A DNA stretch of 64,000 bases from Tigriopus japonicus (lineage: Eukaryota > Arthropoda > Copepoda > Harpacticoida > Harpacticidae), in NCBI GenBank assembly GCA_010645155.1, contig JAAGOF010000234.1:589414-653413 (forward strand), read 5' to 3'. Made by a program: the position numbers and the translations under genes. This document shows, piece after piece, positions 41,738-51,699 of this stretch; position 1 is the stretch's first letter; the number at the start of each line of letters is the position of its first letter. Under the pieces are notes generated by a model, which was given only the letters and a program-made list of their open reading frames with translations, was not told the DNA's origin and did not search any database.

Positions 41738-42855
41738 GGATACCAGTGGCGTTTGATAAACAAACACTGATATCAAGAATCGCTCGAGAAAGACAACGCA
41801 AATTTTCACACATCACTTCAAAAGCTCAAGCAAGACAGCTCATTCAGGATAACCAAACCCATTTTCCGCATCAAGACACCAATATGCATTCAAACTTACA
41901 AGACATTGAGAGAAAGGCGTGGGAGCTCAAGTTGAATTCCAAAACAGAGTCTACTTGGATTTCATATGACCGTTCTTTCCAAAAATTTATCACCTGGTGC
42001 AATAATTCTCAATTAGCGAGTTTGCCAGCCAGTTCAAAGACGGTCGAGTTATATTTAACGAATTTGGCCGTATCTAAAGAAACAGTTTCCCCGGTGGAAC
42101 TCGCAATCGCAGCCATTGGAGCAAAGCACAAGTTACACGACTTCAAAAATCCCTGTGATCACGTGGCAATCACAACATTATTACAAGGCATCAAGAGGAG
42201 ATTTGGAAAGCCACCATTTCAACGCCACGCTATCACAAAAGCAGAATTACAAAAGCTCCTGAGGTATTGGTTGTCTCCCACTCAACAGACCGGATCTATT
42301 ATCGCTTGGCGCTCGGCATGGTTAGAATCCATGCTTTACCACGCATCGGCTCGTTGGAACGACATGAGCAGGTTAAGAGTGGATAATCTGGTACTAGCTG
42401 AAGAAAAATTGGATATCCACTTTCTCACCAGGAAAAACGATCAAACTCATCGGGGACATGTAGTTACCCTTTCAAGCTCGGAGTCCGTTTTTTGCCCAGT
42501 AGCGTTGACCCGAGGCTACTTGGAAAGATTGGGGTCAGGGTTTAGTGGTTATCTCCTACCTCAAATATTTCAATCAAAAGGATCACTGATCATCAATGGA
42601 GAAAAGCAAGCTTCTTACCAAACTTGCCGGAAGGAACAGATCATAGCTCTGAAAGCGGTAGGACTAGACCCCTCTATTTTTGGGCTCCACAGCGGGAGAA
42701 TTGGAAGCACAGTAATTCTTCGAGACGCTCAATTCTCCATGCCATCCATCGCTCGCCGAGTAGGCTGGGCGCCGGGTAGCCGATCGGTTTATAGATATGC
42801 TAAAATGGCGAACAACGAATTTCGGAAAATGAATCAAGCGTTGAAGTTGGAATAA
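41738..42855 (+). CDS. Tyrosine recombinase of the retrotransposon
   Basis: The frame starts without ATG (first internal Met is 46 residues past 41746). The acceptor TTTCCTCTCTGTAG ends at 41737. An N-terminal core-binding domain (about 50-150) is followed by the catalytic domain. Catalytic residues, numbered from 41746: R203 (SARWNDMSRL), K230 (TRKND), H315-x-x-R318 (GLHSGRIG) and tyrosine 349 or 351 (SRSVYRYAK). It cuts and rejoins DNA through a phosphotyrosine bond and would integrate the circular cDNA. Intact to the stop. Spliced from the leader the product would have 621 residues. Confidence 0.9.
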
Positions 42856-43130
42856 TAATACTGTTGCTATTACTATAACAACAAAAGTAATAAACACTCT
42901 TCCCCCTTTTTCCGGCATTTCACTTTGAGTTTGCTCAGTCTTGGGTTTGAAGCCGTTTTTTGCGGTCGGCTTCTTTGGGGGAGAGGTGCACCACCAGATT
43001 CGGCATCGCTATTGTCACTACTACTTTCTGTAACAGTTCAGCTAGGTGTTTTTTCGTTTCAGCAGCCGAGCGTCGGTTCGCGACTTCAAGGTGAGCTCTA
43101 TGTTTGTATCTAGGATAGCTAGGACTAGCA

Positions 43131-43754
43131 AGAAAGATAAGTAGATTTTATTACGCATGTAATAAAACGGTAATCACTCCCACAGTGACCTTTTCTTTCT
43201 GTGTCTGTCAGGAAACTCTTCAAGTCAAAATATAAGTGTGGATCATATTTTGTTCGTGCAATAACGCCACTCACAATCAAACTATTGTTTTGGCCCAAGT
43301 TTTAGAGTTGAACTATTTAAAAAGTATATATTGACTTTGAAATTTGAGAAAAAAATACCAAAAATAAATATCCAATGTTTGATTGACTAGACAAAAAAGG
43401 TTGAATTAAATTGCCGGAATAAACAAAAAGACGAATAAAATCCAAATTAGACGAAAGACGAAAAAAGACGAATGAGTTTATTTGTCTTAAGTTCGTGTCC
43501 CTATCAATGACGCTTTGCTCAATTTCAGAAATCGATTTCAGAATCATTTCAACCAAAATTTCCAAAAGTGACAACTTTTGAAAGACAATGGCCACGGAAA
43601 AATTATATTGGGCGCCGGGATAAAAGTGGCCACCAAATGGCAACCTTTGAAGCTGAATTAGCGCAAGAGAAATGTTGTGGCTTTTTGGCCAAAATTTGGC
43701 AACCTCAATGACAACTTTGAACTTTTCTGGCGGAGGAATTTACATAGTGATTGC
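43131..43754 (+). repeat. Dispersed repeat with GACGAA-rich array, copy 1
   Basis: 43171-43340 (CGGTAATCACTCCCACAGTG...GTGTGGATCATATTTTGTT...CAATCAAACTATTGTTTTGG) is similar to 63801-63960. The adjoining AATTAGACGAAAGACGAAAA-like array (about 43420-43490) is similar to 63320-63480. No gene is supported. Confidence 0.6.
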
Positions 43755-44764
43755 TAGAGCAAGGAAAAAAAAATAGAAAAAAACACCGAAAAAAGTTTTA
43801 AAAAAGTTAAAAAACGGTATAAAAAGTAGGAAAAAAGTTGCCAAATCTAAGCTCTCAGTCGATCTTAGTACGCTACGAAATCCATGGAAATCTGCAGCCA
43901 GGTAGCATTTCAATGTGTTGCAATGACTATCATGCGTTTTAGTAATTGAAAATATTAAATAATTTTATTTAAAAAGTCAACTCTAGGTTTGATAAAAGTA
44001 AACAGATGAATTTTGATATTACTTTTGGATCTCTTTCAAGGCTGAAGTACTAGTAACTCTCTCAACTTGATGAAAAGTCAACCATGAATGAATAAATTAC
44101 TTTTTGACTGATGTTTTGTACTTAGGTTAGGTTAGGTTAGGTTTGCAAAAGCCTAACCTAACCTAATCTGTTTTGTTCACCTATAAGATTTGTAGACAAT
44201 TGTAATATTATGGCTAAATTAGTTTCAAAGATGTACCATAAATTTTATGGAGGAGCCACATGCAATTCTAGTTTTTTGTCTTTCAGCGCCATCTTTTGTA
44301 CTTTTTCAAAAGCTTGTTTTGTAAGAGATTTTGAAAAATTGTAACAAAGAAATAAGTTTGTTTCGAGAAAACGGCAAACACAAAATAATTGATATTTATT
44401 TTCAGTTTGTCGGAAAAGCTATTAAAAAATGTTAGTATGGTTTGATTTAACACCAGGAAAATTAGACGTGAAAGAGATTTTGAGAGGTCAAACACGTAAG
44501 TTTCGTTATTATTCTTGGACTTGAAAAGTGTAAGACGCAAAGGGCCCAAAGAGCACATACAACGGACCCCTAAAAGAGAGCAGATTTGCGTGAAAGAGCA
44601 AAATATGGAAGTACTTTGTTGTATGTTTATTTTAAAAAAAATGCAGTGAGACATAAATGTGGTTAAAAAAGTAAAAAAAAATTTTTGATTGAAAAAAATT
44701 AAATCAGCCAAAAACAGGCAAAAAAGTAAAGAAAATTCTTCTTTACTTTTTTATCCTTGCTCTA
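43755..44764. mobile_element. hAT-like element, TAGAGCAAGG family
   Basis: 1010 bp with ends TAGAGCAAGGAAAAAAA and TTTTTTATCCTTGCTCTA and a perfect 8-bp duplication, GTGATTGC (43747-43754 and 44765-44772). Non-autonomous: the open frames inside are low-complexity. A telomere-motif palindrome lies at 44122-44166. Confidence 0.88.
44122..44166. repeat. Inverted TTAGG/CCTAA palindrome
   Basis: Four TTAGG units, a short spacer (TTTGCAAAAG) and three CCTAA units in inverted orientation. Head-to-head pentamer repeats make a strong hairpin in the middle of the TAGAGCAAGG element. Confidence 0.85.
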
Positions 44765-44772
44765 GTGATTGC

Positions 44773-47457
44773 CAAAAGCAACATGTGACAATTTTTGGCT
44801 GCCATTCAAAGTTCCAATTCAAAGAAGCCCATTGAACAATGTCTGACATGAGACAAAATATTTTGCTTTTTCATGACCACAGTCAATAATGGTGTCTAAA
44901 TTTTAGTGATGGACAAAAAGGGCTTTTGGGATGAATTTGATTTTAGTTTTGGTTTCAGTTATGCCACCCAAAAACAATAGTAGGCATGCACTAAAAAGAA
45001 TTGAGTTTGACAGCTAAATTATTTTGTTTGAAAAAGCCAAAACCTAAACACTTACTATTTCCAATTTTTTGAATGTACCCAACTTCAAACACAAACATTA
45101 GCTAATATGCTAAGCGTGCGCCGAGGTGTGCTGGTAGCATTGACTAGCTGACATATTAAGTGTGCACCAAGGTGTGCTAGTATCATTGACTTCAAGTCAA
45201 CTTTTAGTAAAGCTTCTCACTATTTGACCTTAACATGAGGTTTGCTCGAGGAGAAGCATGACCGAAAGCATGCGAAGAGGGAAGTTCTCCGGCGTTGTTG
45301 AAGCATTCCCATTCCAACACTTCAACTCAGATTAAGAGAACTTTCTTTCAGTGTTTCTTCGAATTCGCTGTCAAAAATTGCATGCCCCTTGACCTGTTGT
45401 TGAGCGCGGATTTGAAAAGGGTAGGAGGAAGAGAAAAAAGCAGAAATGTTGGGTAGATAAATCAGGAGCTAAATTTCCAAAATATCAGGAAAAAGTGCTA
45501 AATTTAGCTCTAAAGAGCTAAAATTGGTCAGACTGGGGATGTCCTTTTTTGTGTTTTTTTTGCACCCTCCAATAGGAAAATTTGGTTTTAAATTTTGGAT
45601 GTTACAATACCAAATTGTCTGGAACTGCTTTTGCATTTTACATTTACGACATTTTGTATGATGAAAATGAAAAATGAAAATTTTGTATGACAGAAATGTC
45701 CATTTTTGACCCCCAAAAAGCGAAGCAAAAAATCCGCCCCGGATTTATGAAAACTCAAATTCCTAAATACTCCATGTAGGTTTTTGATCATACCAAGTAT
45801 ATGAAAATTCTTTATTTTTACAGGTCTAAATAAAAATAAATATGAAATAAATCAAACTTCGAATATTTTTTTGAAACTAATTTTCAAGCGATCTAATTAT
45901 CTTCGCATCACTAAGTTGAATGTTCATTTGAAAATTTAAGGAAATCTACTGAACAGACGTGTCTTCAGACGTGTGAATATGATTTTTCTCGAAGAACCAT
46001 GCTCAATTTGGACCAAAAGCGATTTTTCAAAATCTTACAGAATTTCACAAAATTTGAATTGAACCCGTACGAACAAGCCCTTTTCATGATTAATAAGACA
46101 TTTTGCAAAACTATGTATTTTAATTGTGCTTTAGATTATATTTTTATCATTTTGACTTGCGACTATATGTAAAAAATGAAGAATTCTCATGCTGTTTGTG
46201 TGAAACCTACAACTTCTTTCTTTACAATGTAAAGGGCCTTAGTTGTTTTGATGATTTTCATGCAACATCACAAAGTAATAAAAGAAGCCAATATTATGAA
46301 TATCTTTAACCCATTCATTCCAATTGGGTGTTGTGGCATCCAAAAATTCAACCTTTGATATAGTCACGGTCATGCAGTATAACACATTAAATTTGTTGAA
46401 TTTAATACCAGTGCTTTAGTACCTAGAGCTCTATTAGTACCTTTCTACCTTAAAAATATTTCACGTGTACAGTGTGCAACAAAAGTTTCGTCCTGAAAGA
46501 GTTAAGGGCAATTTAGGTTGGCTCTTGCAATCTATTGCTGACCAACCAACAAATGCTGAATGTTTTGACAAAGAAGCGAATTCTAATATGCTGGCTGACC
46601 AAATATGTACTTGTATAAAATATAACATGACTTGCACAGATTTCCATTTGCTGTATTCATCACAAATCCGAGAACTAGAGCTGGAAAAAAATACCCATAC
46701 TTAGATTACTGAAGATTATTTTTAGCTCATACCATTCAACAGGCAACATGATGGTCTGATGGAGCTGATGGAGTTAATGGCATGGCTTAAACCAATACTA
46801 GCCATAACTTTGACCGAGATTATACTTTGGTGACTTTAACATCAACTATTTTTTGCATGTAAAATTCTCAAAAATTTGTCAATCAATCGGAACAAAGGCC
46901 CTTTTATCATGTATATAAACGGATGTCTTGCTTTTAAGAGCCTTATTTCCTTTGGAAATGGAGTGTCAAAACATTACAAAATTGAATTTCAACCCATGCA
47001 CCTAGTACTTTGGGAGTCTCTTAAGATCGTGAGAAGCCCCTATGAATGTAAAAAAGTGGTCACACATCTCTCAGACTTTTATTCCATTGCTCATTTTTGG
47101 AAAAGAAAAGGCAACAGTAATCTGTTTTTTTAAAGACCACCCAAGGTCTGGTTAACCCCAAGCAATGATTCCCTTAGTCAAAACCAAACGAAGAGGGACA
47201 GGGTTTTCATGAGCAGGGGTTCAACATATTCAAGTTAAACCCAGGACTGATCATCAAAAGTCTCGCGCCGTGGCAACACTGAACAGTTCCAGTGAGCCTT
47301 GAACGGCTTGAACCTCAGCCGGGACTCTCTTAAGTTGAGCGGGGAAGTTTAGATCGGCCTGAAAAGAGAAAGGCAAACTCTGTGAGAGAAATGCGAAACC
47401 TAAGTGTGTTCAGGCGTGTGCATCTACTGGTCTGGATCGTCTCATTCGTCTGGATCA
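44773..47457. other. AT-rich stretch with a 46-bp tandem duplication
   Basis: 2.7 kb without recognised genes. A tandem pair of 46-bp units lies at 45099-45190. Open frames near 46465 and 46876 have no recognisable domains and are not called. Confidence 0.4.
45099..45190 (+). repeat. Two 46-bp tandem units
   Basis: 45099-45144 and 45145-45190 share TAGCT.A.AT..TAAG.GTG and GGTGTGCT.GTA.CATTGAC with about eight differences. Confidence 0.75.
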
Positions 47458-48724
47458 CAGGGCTGCCAGGTAATTGGAGACTAAAAACGCCAGATCAACC
47501 TGTCAAAAACGCCAGATATCGAAATTCGCCGCCAGATTTTTTTCAAAAAAACGCCAGAATAACGCCTGATTCCAGTTCCTTCATTATGTATTTGTTCTAG
47601 AAGAGACATAACATGTACTAACCTTTCATCAATAAAGATAGCTGAGTTGAACTTATCAAGCATCCTTTGGGTTGATACAGTTTAATAAGACACATTTTTC
47701 GCACACATTTGCTCTCATTTAGATAGAATGAGACTTTGAATTTGAGTTCATCAGTAAGACCAAATGAGACACAAATAAAGCAAACCACAATCATATTCAA
47801 GCTAATAATCATGAGTGTGAACCTTTCAAAAGGTTCTGTAGCCTAAAAATTTGCTTTTGTAAGTAGTTGAAATAATTGGAAATTTTTTCTATTTTTTGTT
47901 TTGCCTTTTACCCATATATTTACAAAGTTTGATTTTTTGGCATTTCTTGCACTTCATTAGCCATGTTTTAGCCAACAGAAACGCAAAATCGTATTTTTTA
48001 ACCTTTTTAGCTTTTCCTTAAAAGCTCTTCAGTTTCTTTGCCATTTGAGTTTGTCACTGCAATAAATTGATTTGCCATTCCAATACATTTTGTTTACCAT
48101 TCAAGCATATATTTTTTCATCATAACACACTTTCTTTACAATGCCAGCTTTTTTTTTCAATTTAGCGAATTTTGCTTGCCCTTTTTTCAACTTGAAAAGC
48201 ATCTTCTATTTGCTAAAATCTTCAAGCATACCAATACTAGTTTCAACGGCCCAGCCCTCTCTTATAGTAATAATAAGATTTTAATATCAGAATGTATAAA
48301 CGATGATTATTTTAAGCGCTACTTTTGGTTGTTTATCTGAAATTGCAGTAAAGTTAACATAAAAAAGAGAAAAACGAAAGAGATGGGCCAAAAATGGTCA
48401 CATTATTTTTTGTAACTAATGCTGTAACTTTGAGCTCTGTTATGCTGAATTCTGCTAGAACAGTGTGACACTACTGTGTTTCTATCTTACAAATCAAAGA
48501 AAATACGCCAAATTTCACGATTTTCGGTTAAATACCGCCAGAAACTTGTCAAAATGTTCTTCCCCGGCAAACAGAAATTTCCCAACGCCAGACTGTAACG
48601 TAAACCGCAAGAATACCGCCAGATTTTTTCGTCCCTCCAAATAAAAAATCTCGCCGCCAGACGAGGCCTCAAACCGCCAGATACACCAAAATCTGGCGGG
48701 CCAAACCGCCATCTGGCAGCCCTG
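47458..48724. mobile_element. hAT-like element with CGCCAGA subterminal repeats
   Basis: 1267 bp, ends CAGGGCTGCCAG and CTGGCAGCCCTG, perfect 8-bp duplication CTGGATCA (47450-47457 and 48725-48732). Within about 110 bp of the left end and 240 bp of the right end there are more than ten CGCCAGA-type motifs, as expected for transposase-binding subterminal repeats of hAT elements. No transposase frame is visible. Confidence 0.92.
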
Positions 48725-48747
48725 CTGGATCATACAATTTAGCGTTA

Positions 48748-49056
48748 CCAGGTGGTTTCAAGCCGCCACTGCCAAAAGTTGTTTGAAATGATGCCAATTA
48801 CTCTGGCCTACTGCCAAGTCCCATACAGCCAAATCCTGCCACTTTTTAGCGAAAATTTTCACGTCTTCGATAATCTCATCTCGTTTTATAGGTCGTAAAT
48901 TTTCGATCTCGTATTGTTTCGTCGAAAATTTTCGACTGCACCGCCATTTTCTGCCATATTCTGCCACTTCACAAAGTACCCTGCAACAAACTTCTATCCT
49001 GCCATTTTCATTATTGCAAATTTTTGCGAAAAGTGGCAGCAAAAACTGCCACCTGG
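48748..49056. mobile_element. MITE with CTGCCA repeats
   Basis: About 309 bp with inverted ends CCAGGTGG/CCACCTGG and many TGCCA(C/T) motifs along its length. It starts only 15 bp after the target duplication of the preceding hAT element. No target duplication was recognised. Confidence 0.6.
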
Positions 49057-49397
49057 AGTCGCTGATACAGTTGCCGTGAGAGTAGGTCCGAGCCAAGCGA
49101 TCTTGGAAACGGGCTTACAGGCACTACGGCAGGCTTTCAGTGAGGGAGGCAGCCAGAGTGGCTGGCTGGCTAGCTGGAGGACGCAGGAAGCAGCTGGGTT
49201 GGCAGGCAGGTAGGTTGAGAGTTACTTTAACCATGGCCATACTTACAGAAGAGGACGCGAAGACAGCTCTTTGTTGTTGTTTTTGAGAGCCCAAAGAGGC
49301 TCCATGGAAGTGTTATGGACTCAATATTCAATATTTTATACTAAATCAGTGAATGAATTGTTTAAACATCATTCTGGTATGTGTATCTGTCTCTTAA

Positions 49398-51033
49398 GGC
49401 TGGTCTACATGTGAAACAAAACGGCAAATATTTGGTCAAATCCAAGACAAAATTAGCTTGATGGCAAATATTATTTTCTGTTTGTCAAATATTTCTGCCT
49501 TTGAACATGTTGAAAAATTACTTGTCCTTAGGCTAACTTTTTCTCGTCGACAATCGAAATACACATCGATGCATGCAGGGTGTCCAATCATGAAAAGGTT
49601 ATTGTTAAGTAAAAAGTTTCAAATAAATGGATTGAAAAACAAAACAATAATCCTCTAACTTTTGGCATCAAGATCACCAAAATTGAACGTCATTTGTGAA
49701 AGATTTCAAGGATTCACGGACATGGACGACATTATAAGTCATCCATAATCAGTTGGTAGTGTTTTAGACTAGTCACGTCTCAAATGAACCAACTGACAGG
49801 TTCGGAGTAGTGATGGGGGGCAAACAAGAGATTGGGCAAGCTGTATTGGCACAATGCTTGGGCAGCTTGGGTGCTTGTACAAGTACTTTTCCCAGCTAAC
49901 AGGTTTGCCAAATTTGCTATGAACGAAGAATAAACTTGCCATCCGAATTTCACTAAACCAGGCTGATTCAGTTAAATAGGGCCCATACCTTTGAAAGGAT
50001 GTATTTTTAAGAAAATTACACACTTCAATTCTCTCACATGGGGAAATGCAAAATATTTCGAGAATACTAAAAAAGATTTGGCATTTTACTTTTTCATGCC
50101 GGCAACTCTGAGTAAACGAGATTGTTCTGGAAGTGTGACTTCTAAATCTCGGTCTTGATTAGCCTCAAAAGTGCATTCACGTGTGGCCTAGAACCGAAAC
50201 AAAAAAAAACATGGTTTTGCAAATGCTATCCAAATTGAAATATTTTTTTGTATCACTTCCACTATTTATTGCTAAATTATTAAGGTCAAAAGATCATCGA
50301 AAATGCAACTTGACATTTTTTCTTCTAAGTCACACTGCAAGTATCTTAACTCTTCAAAGAGCAACTGCCGGCAACTGCATCTTCCGATGTTCCTTGAGCT
50401 TGGGAAGTGTATTGGTGTATTGCCCAAGTAATGTTTAATAAGCTTGTCAACAACTTGTTCTTGGGTGTTTGTGATGACTCATTACTTGCCCAAGTCACAT
50501 CACTAGTTCGGAGGAGTTTACAAGCTAGCAACGTTGCCAAGTGACAGTTTTGACTGCCAATGTCCACCAAAACCCAACTCGACCAAACCAAATGCCAGTG
50601 GAGAGTAGAGGTTTTAAAATGGTTGGGGGGGACAAGAAAAGGACTGAAAATGATAGTAGATATTGTCAATGCCCGTGGCGTGGCGTTATGCGTAAGACTT
50701 TCCATCCAAATAAAATGAAGGAAAGAAAAAAGTCTTAGGAAGAAAGCAATATTGAAAAAATGGTCGTTGAAAAGTGACAATATGTGGCAGTATACAATTT
50801 ACTTTCTAAACGACGGGACTCTGCTAAAGGTGACTGATTTTCAAACAGTATTTGGCAGTGCCAGTTTGAAACAATTTGAAAAAATGGGCAACATTTTGGC
50901 CAAGGGGAAAAATATTTGACAAACTGTACGTTCACGTGTAGAAGCAACAGATAGGAAACATTTGGCAAACACCAAACATTTTCGGAATATTTGAAAAATA
51001 ATCTAGCCAAAATGTTTCATGTGTAGACCAGCC
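49398..51033. mobile_element. GGCTGGTCTACA inverted-repeat element with nested hAT
   Basis: Ends GGCTGGTCTACATGTGAAAC and GTTTCATGTGTAGACCAGCC are inverted copies. A 698-bp TAGTGATG-family hAT element is nested at 49808-50505; without it the element is about 930 bp. Flanks are TTAA and TATA, so the duplication and superfamily are unclear. Non-coding. Confidence 0.7.
49808..50505. mobile_element. hAT-like element, TAGTGATG family, copy 2
   Basis: 698 bp from TAGTGATGGGGGG to CAAGTCACATCACTA with perfect 8-bp duplication GTTCGGAG (49800-49807 and 50506-50513). Homologous along its length to the copy at 62206-62924. Confidence 0.9.
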
Positions 51034-51076
51034 TATAGAGATAATTAAATGCAACCCACTCTTGGGTAAATCACGT

Positions 51077-51319
51077 TCACTCCTCATCAACCCTATCCAA
51101 CTTATCCTGAAATACCAATGGTTTCAGATTATAAGTACCTAACAACACCATCATGGTGAAGAATATACAGTGCTCTATGAAGGTGATGTGCTTTACTTCA
51201 TGCTGCATGAATAACCATTCAGCGGGAATCATCAACAATTCAACTATAAGTTGATGCATAATTTGTTCAATCTTGCGCTTCCTCTCAGTTTGGCCTGGCA
51301 ATATGTTGATATTTGGCAT
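51077..51319 (-). CDS. Hypothetical 80-residue protein, possibly an exon
   Basis: An open frame just past the transposon block and divergent from PRRC2. It contains a charged helix (TERKRKIEQIMHQLIVELL) and a hydrophobic stretch (HCIFFTMMVLLGTYNL) that could be a membrane segment, ending KLDRVDEE. I recognise no family. It may be a real small protein, a terminal exon, or chance. Confidence 0.25.
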   Translation of the reverse strand: MPNINILPGQTERKRKIEQIMHQLIVELLMIPAEWLFMQHEVKHITFIEHCIFFTMMVLLGTYNLKPLVFQDKLDRVDEE

Positions 51320-51699
51320 CTAATGGATTTCAAGCACTTCAGATGATAGAATGTTGATTAAAATTGTTGTTTTATGGGGAAGAGTGTGAATACCTTGGCC
51401 ATAAGTTTCATTGTTAATAACAGGGCCACAGTTTTCCAAAAACACACTCGATTTTCATGAAACTTGATCCGTGTAGCATTGAACTCATTGTCTGAAGTTG
51501 GTATTTTTATATTCAAGTTATACGTGCGTTAAATTGAGATCCATTCTCAGTTTTGTGGGAGACATTGGTCTGAAGCAGCTCAGATTTGACTAATTCCCGA
51601 GAATACTAAACATCAGTTTAGAAATTAATGGCAGAAAAAGGAGCGCTATCTTATGCCGCAAGTTTGTTCTGAAGTGATGTTTGCTATCAAACACCTTTT

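Larger units (their letters stand above)
36545..43130 (+). mobile_element. Tyrosine-recombinase (DIRS/Ngaro/PAT-class) retrotransposon, apparently intact
   Basis: Contains leader/Gag, RT-RNase H and tyrosine recombinase frames on one strand, all uninterrupted. There is no LTR-type integrase; mobility is by a tyrosine recombinase with R, H-x-x-R and Y residues. Ends are approximate: I could not recognise inverted or split direct terminal repeats, so its assignment among DIRS, PAT and Ngaro groups is open. A conserved block after RNase H (FDFDLFASDSNSRTKKFAS) is typical of such elements. Four coding segments are connected by a single donor and three acceptors (see separate entries). As these elements integrate by recombination, no target duplication is expected. 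Confidence 0.88.

Noticed and set aside
36714..42855. Retrovirus or LTR retrotransposon
   Set aside because: There is no protease-integrase order, no DDE integrase and no LTR; the last gene is a tyrosine recombinase with R, HxxR and Y.
41738..42855. Crypton or a free-standing phage-type integrase
   Set aside because: The recombinase is directly preceded by RT-RNase H on the same strand and depends on an upstream exon for a start codon.
44283..44711. 142-codon minus-strand frame in the TAGAGCAAGG element
   Set aside because: Phe/Leu/Lys-biased AT-rich sequence with no transposase motif.
45099..45190. CRISPR-like repeat
   Set aside because: Only two adjacent imperfect units without spacers; this is a eukaryotic genome and a simple tandem duplication.
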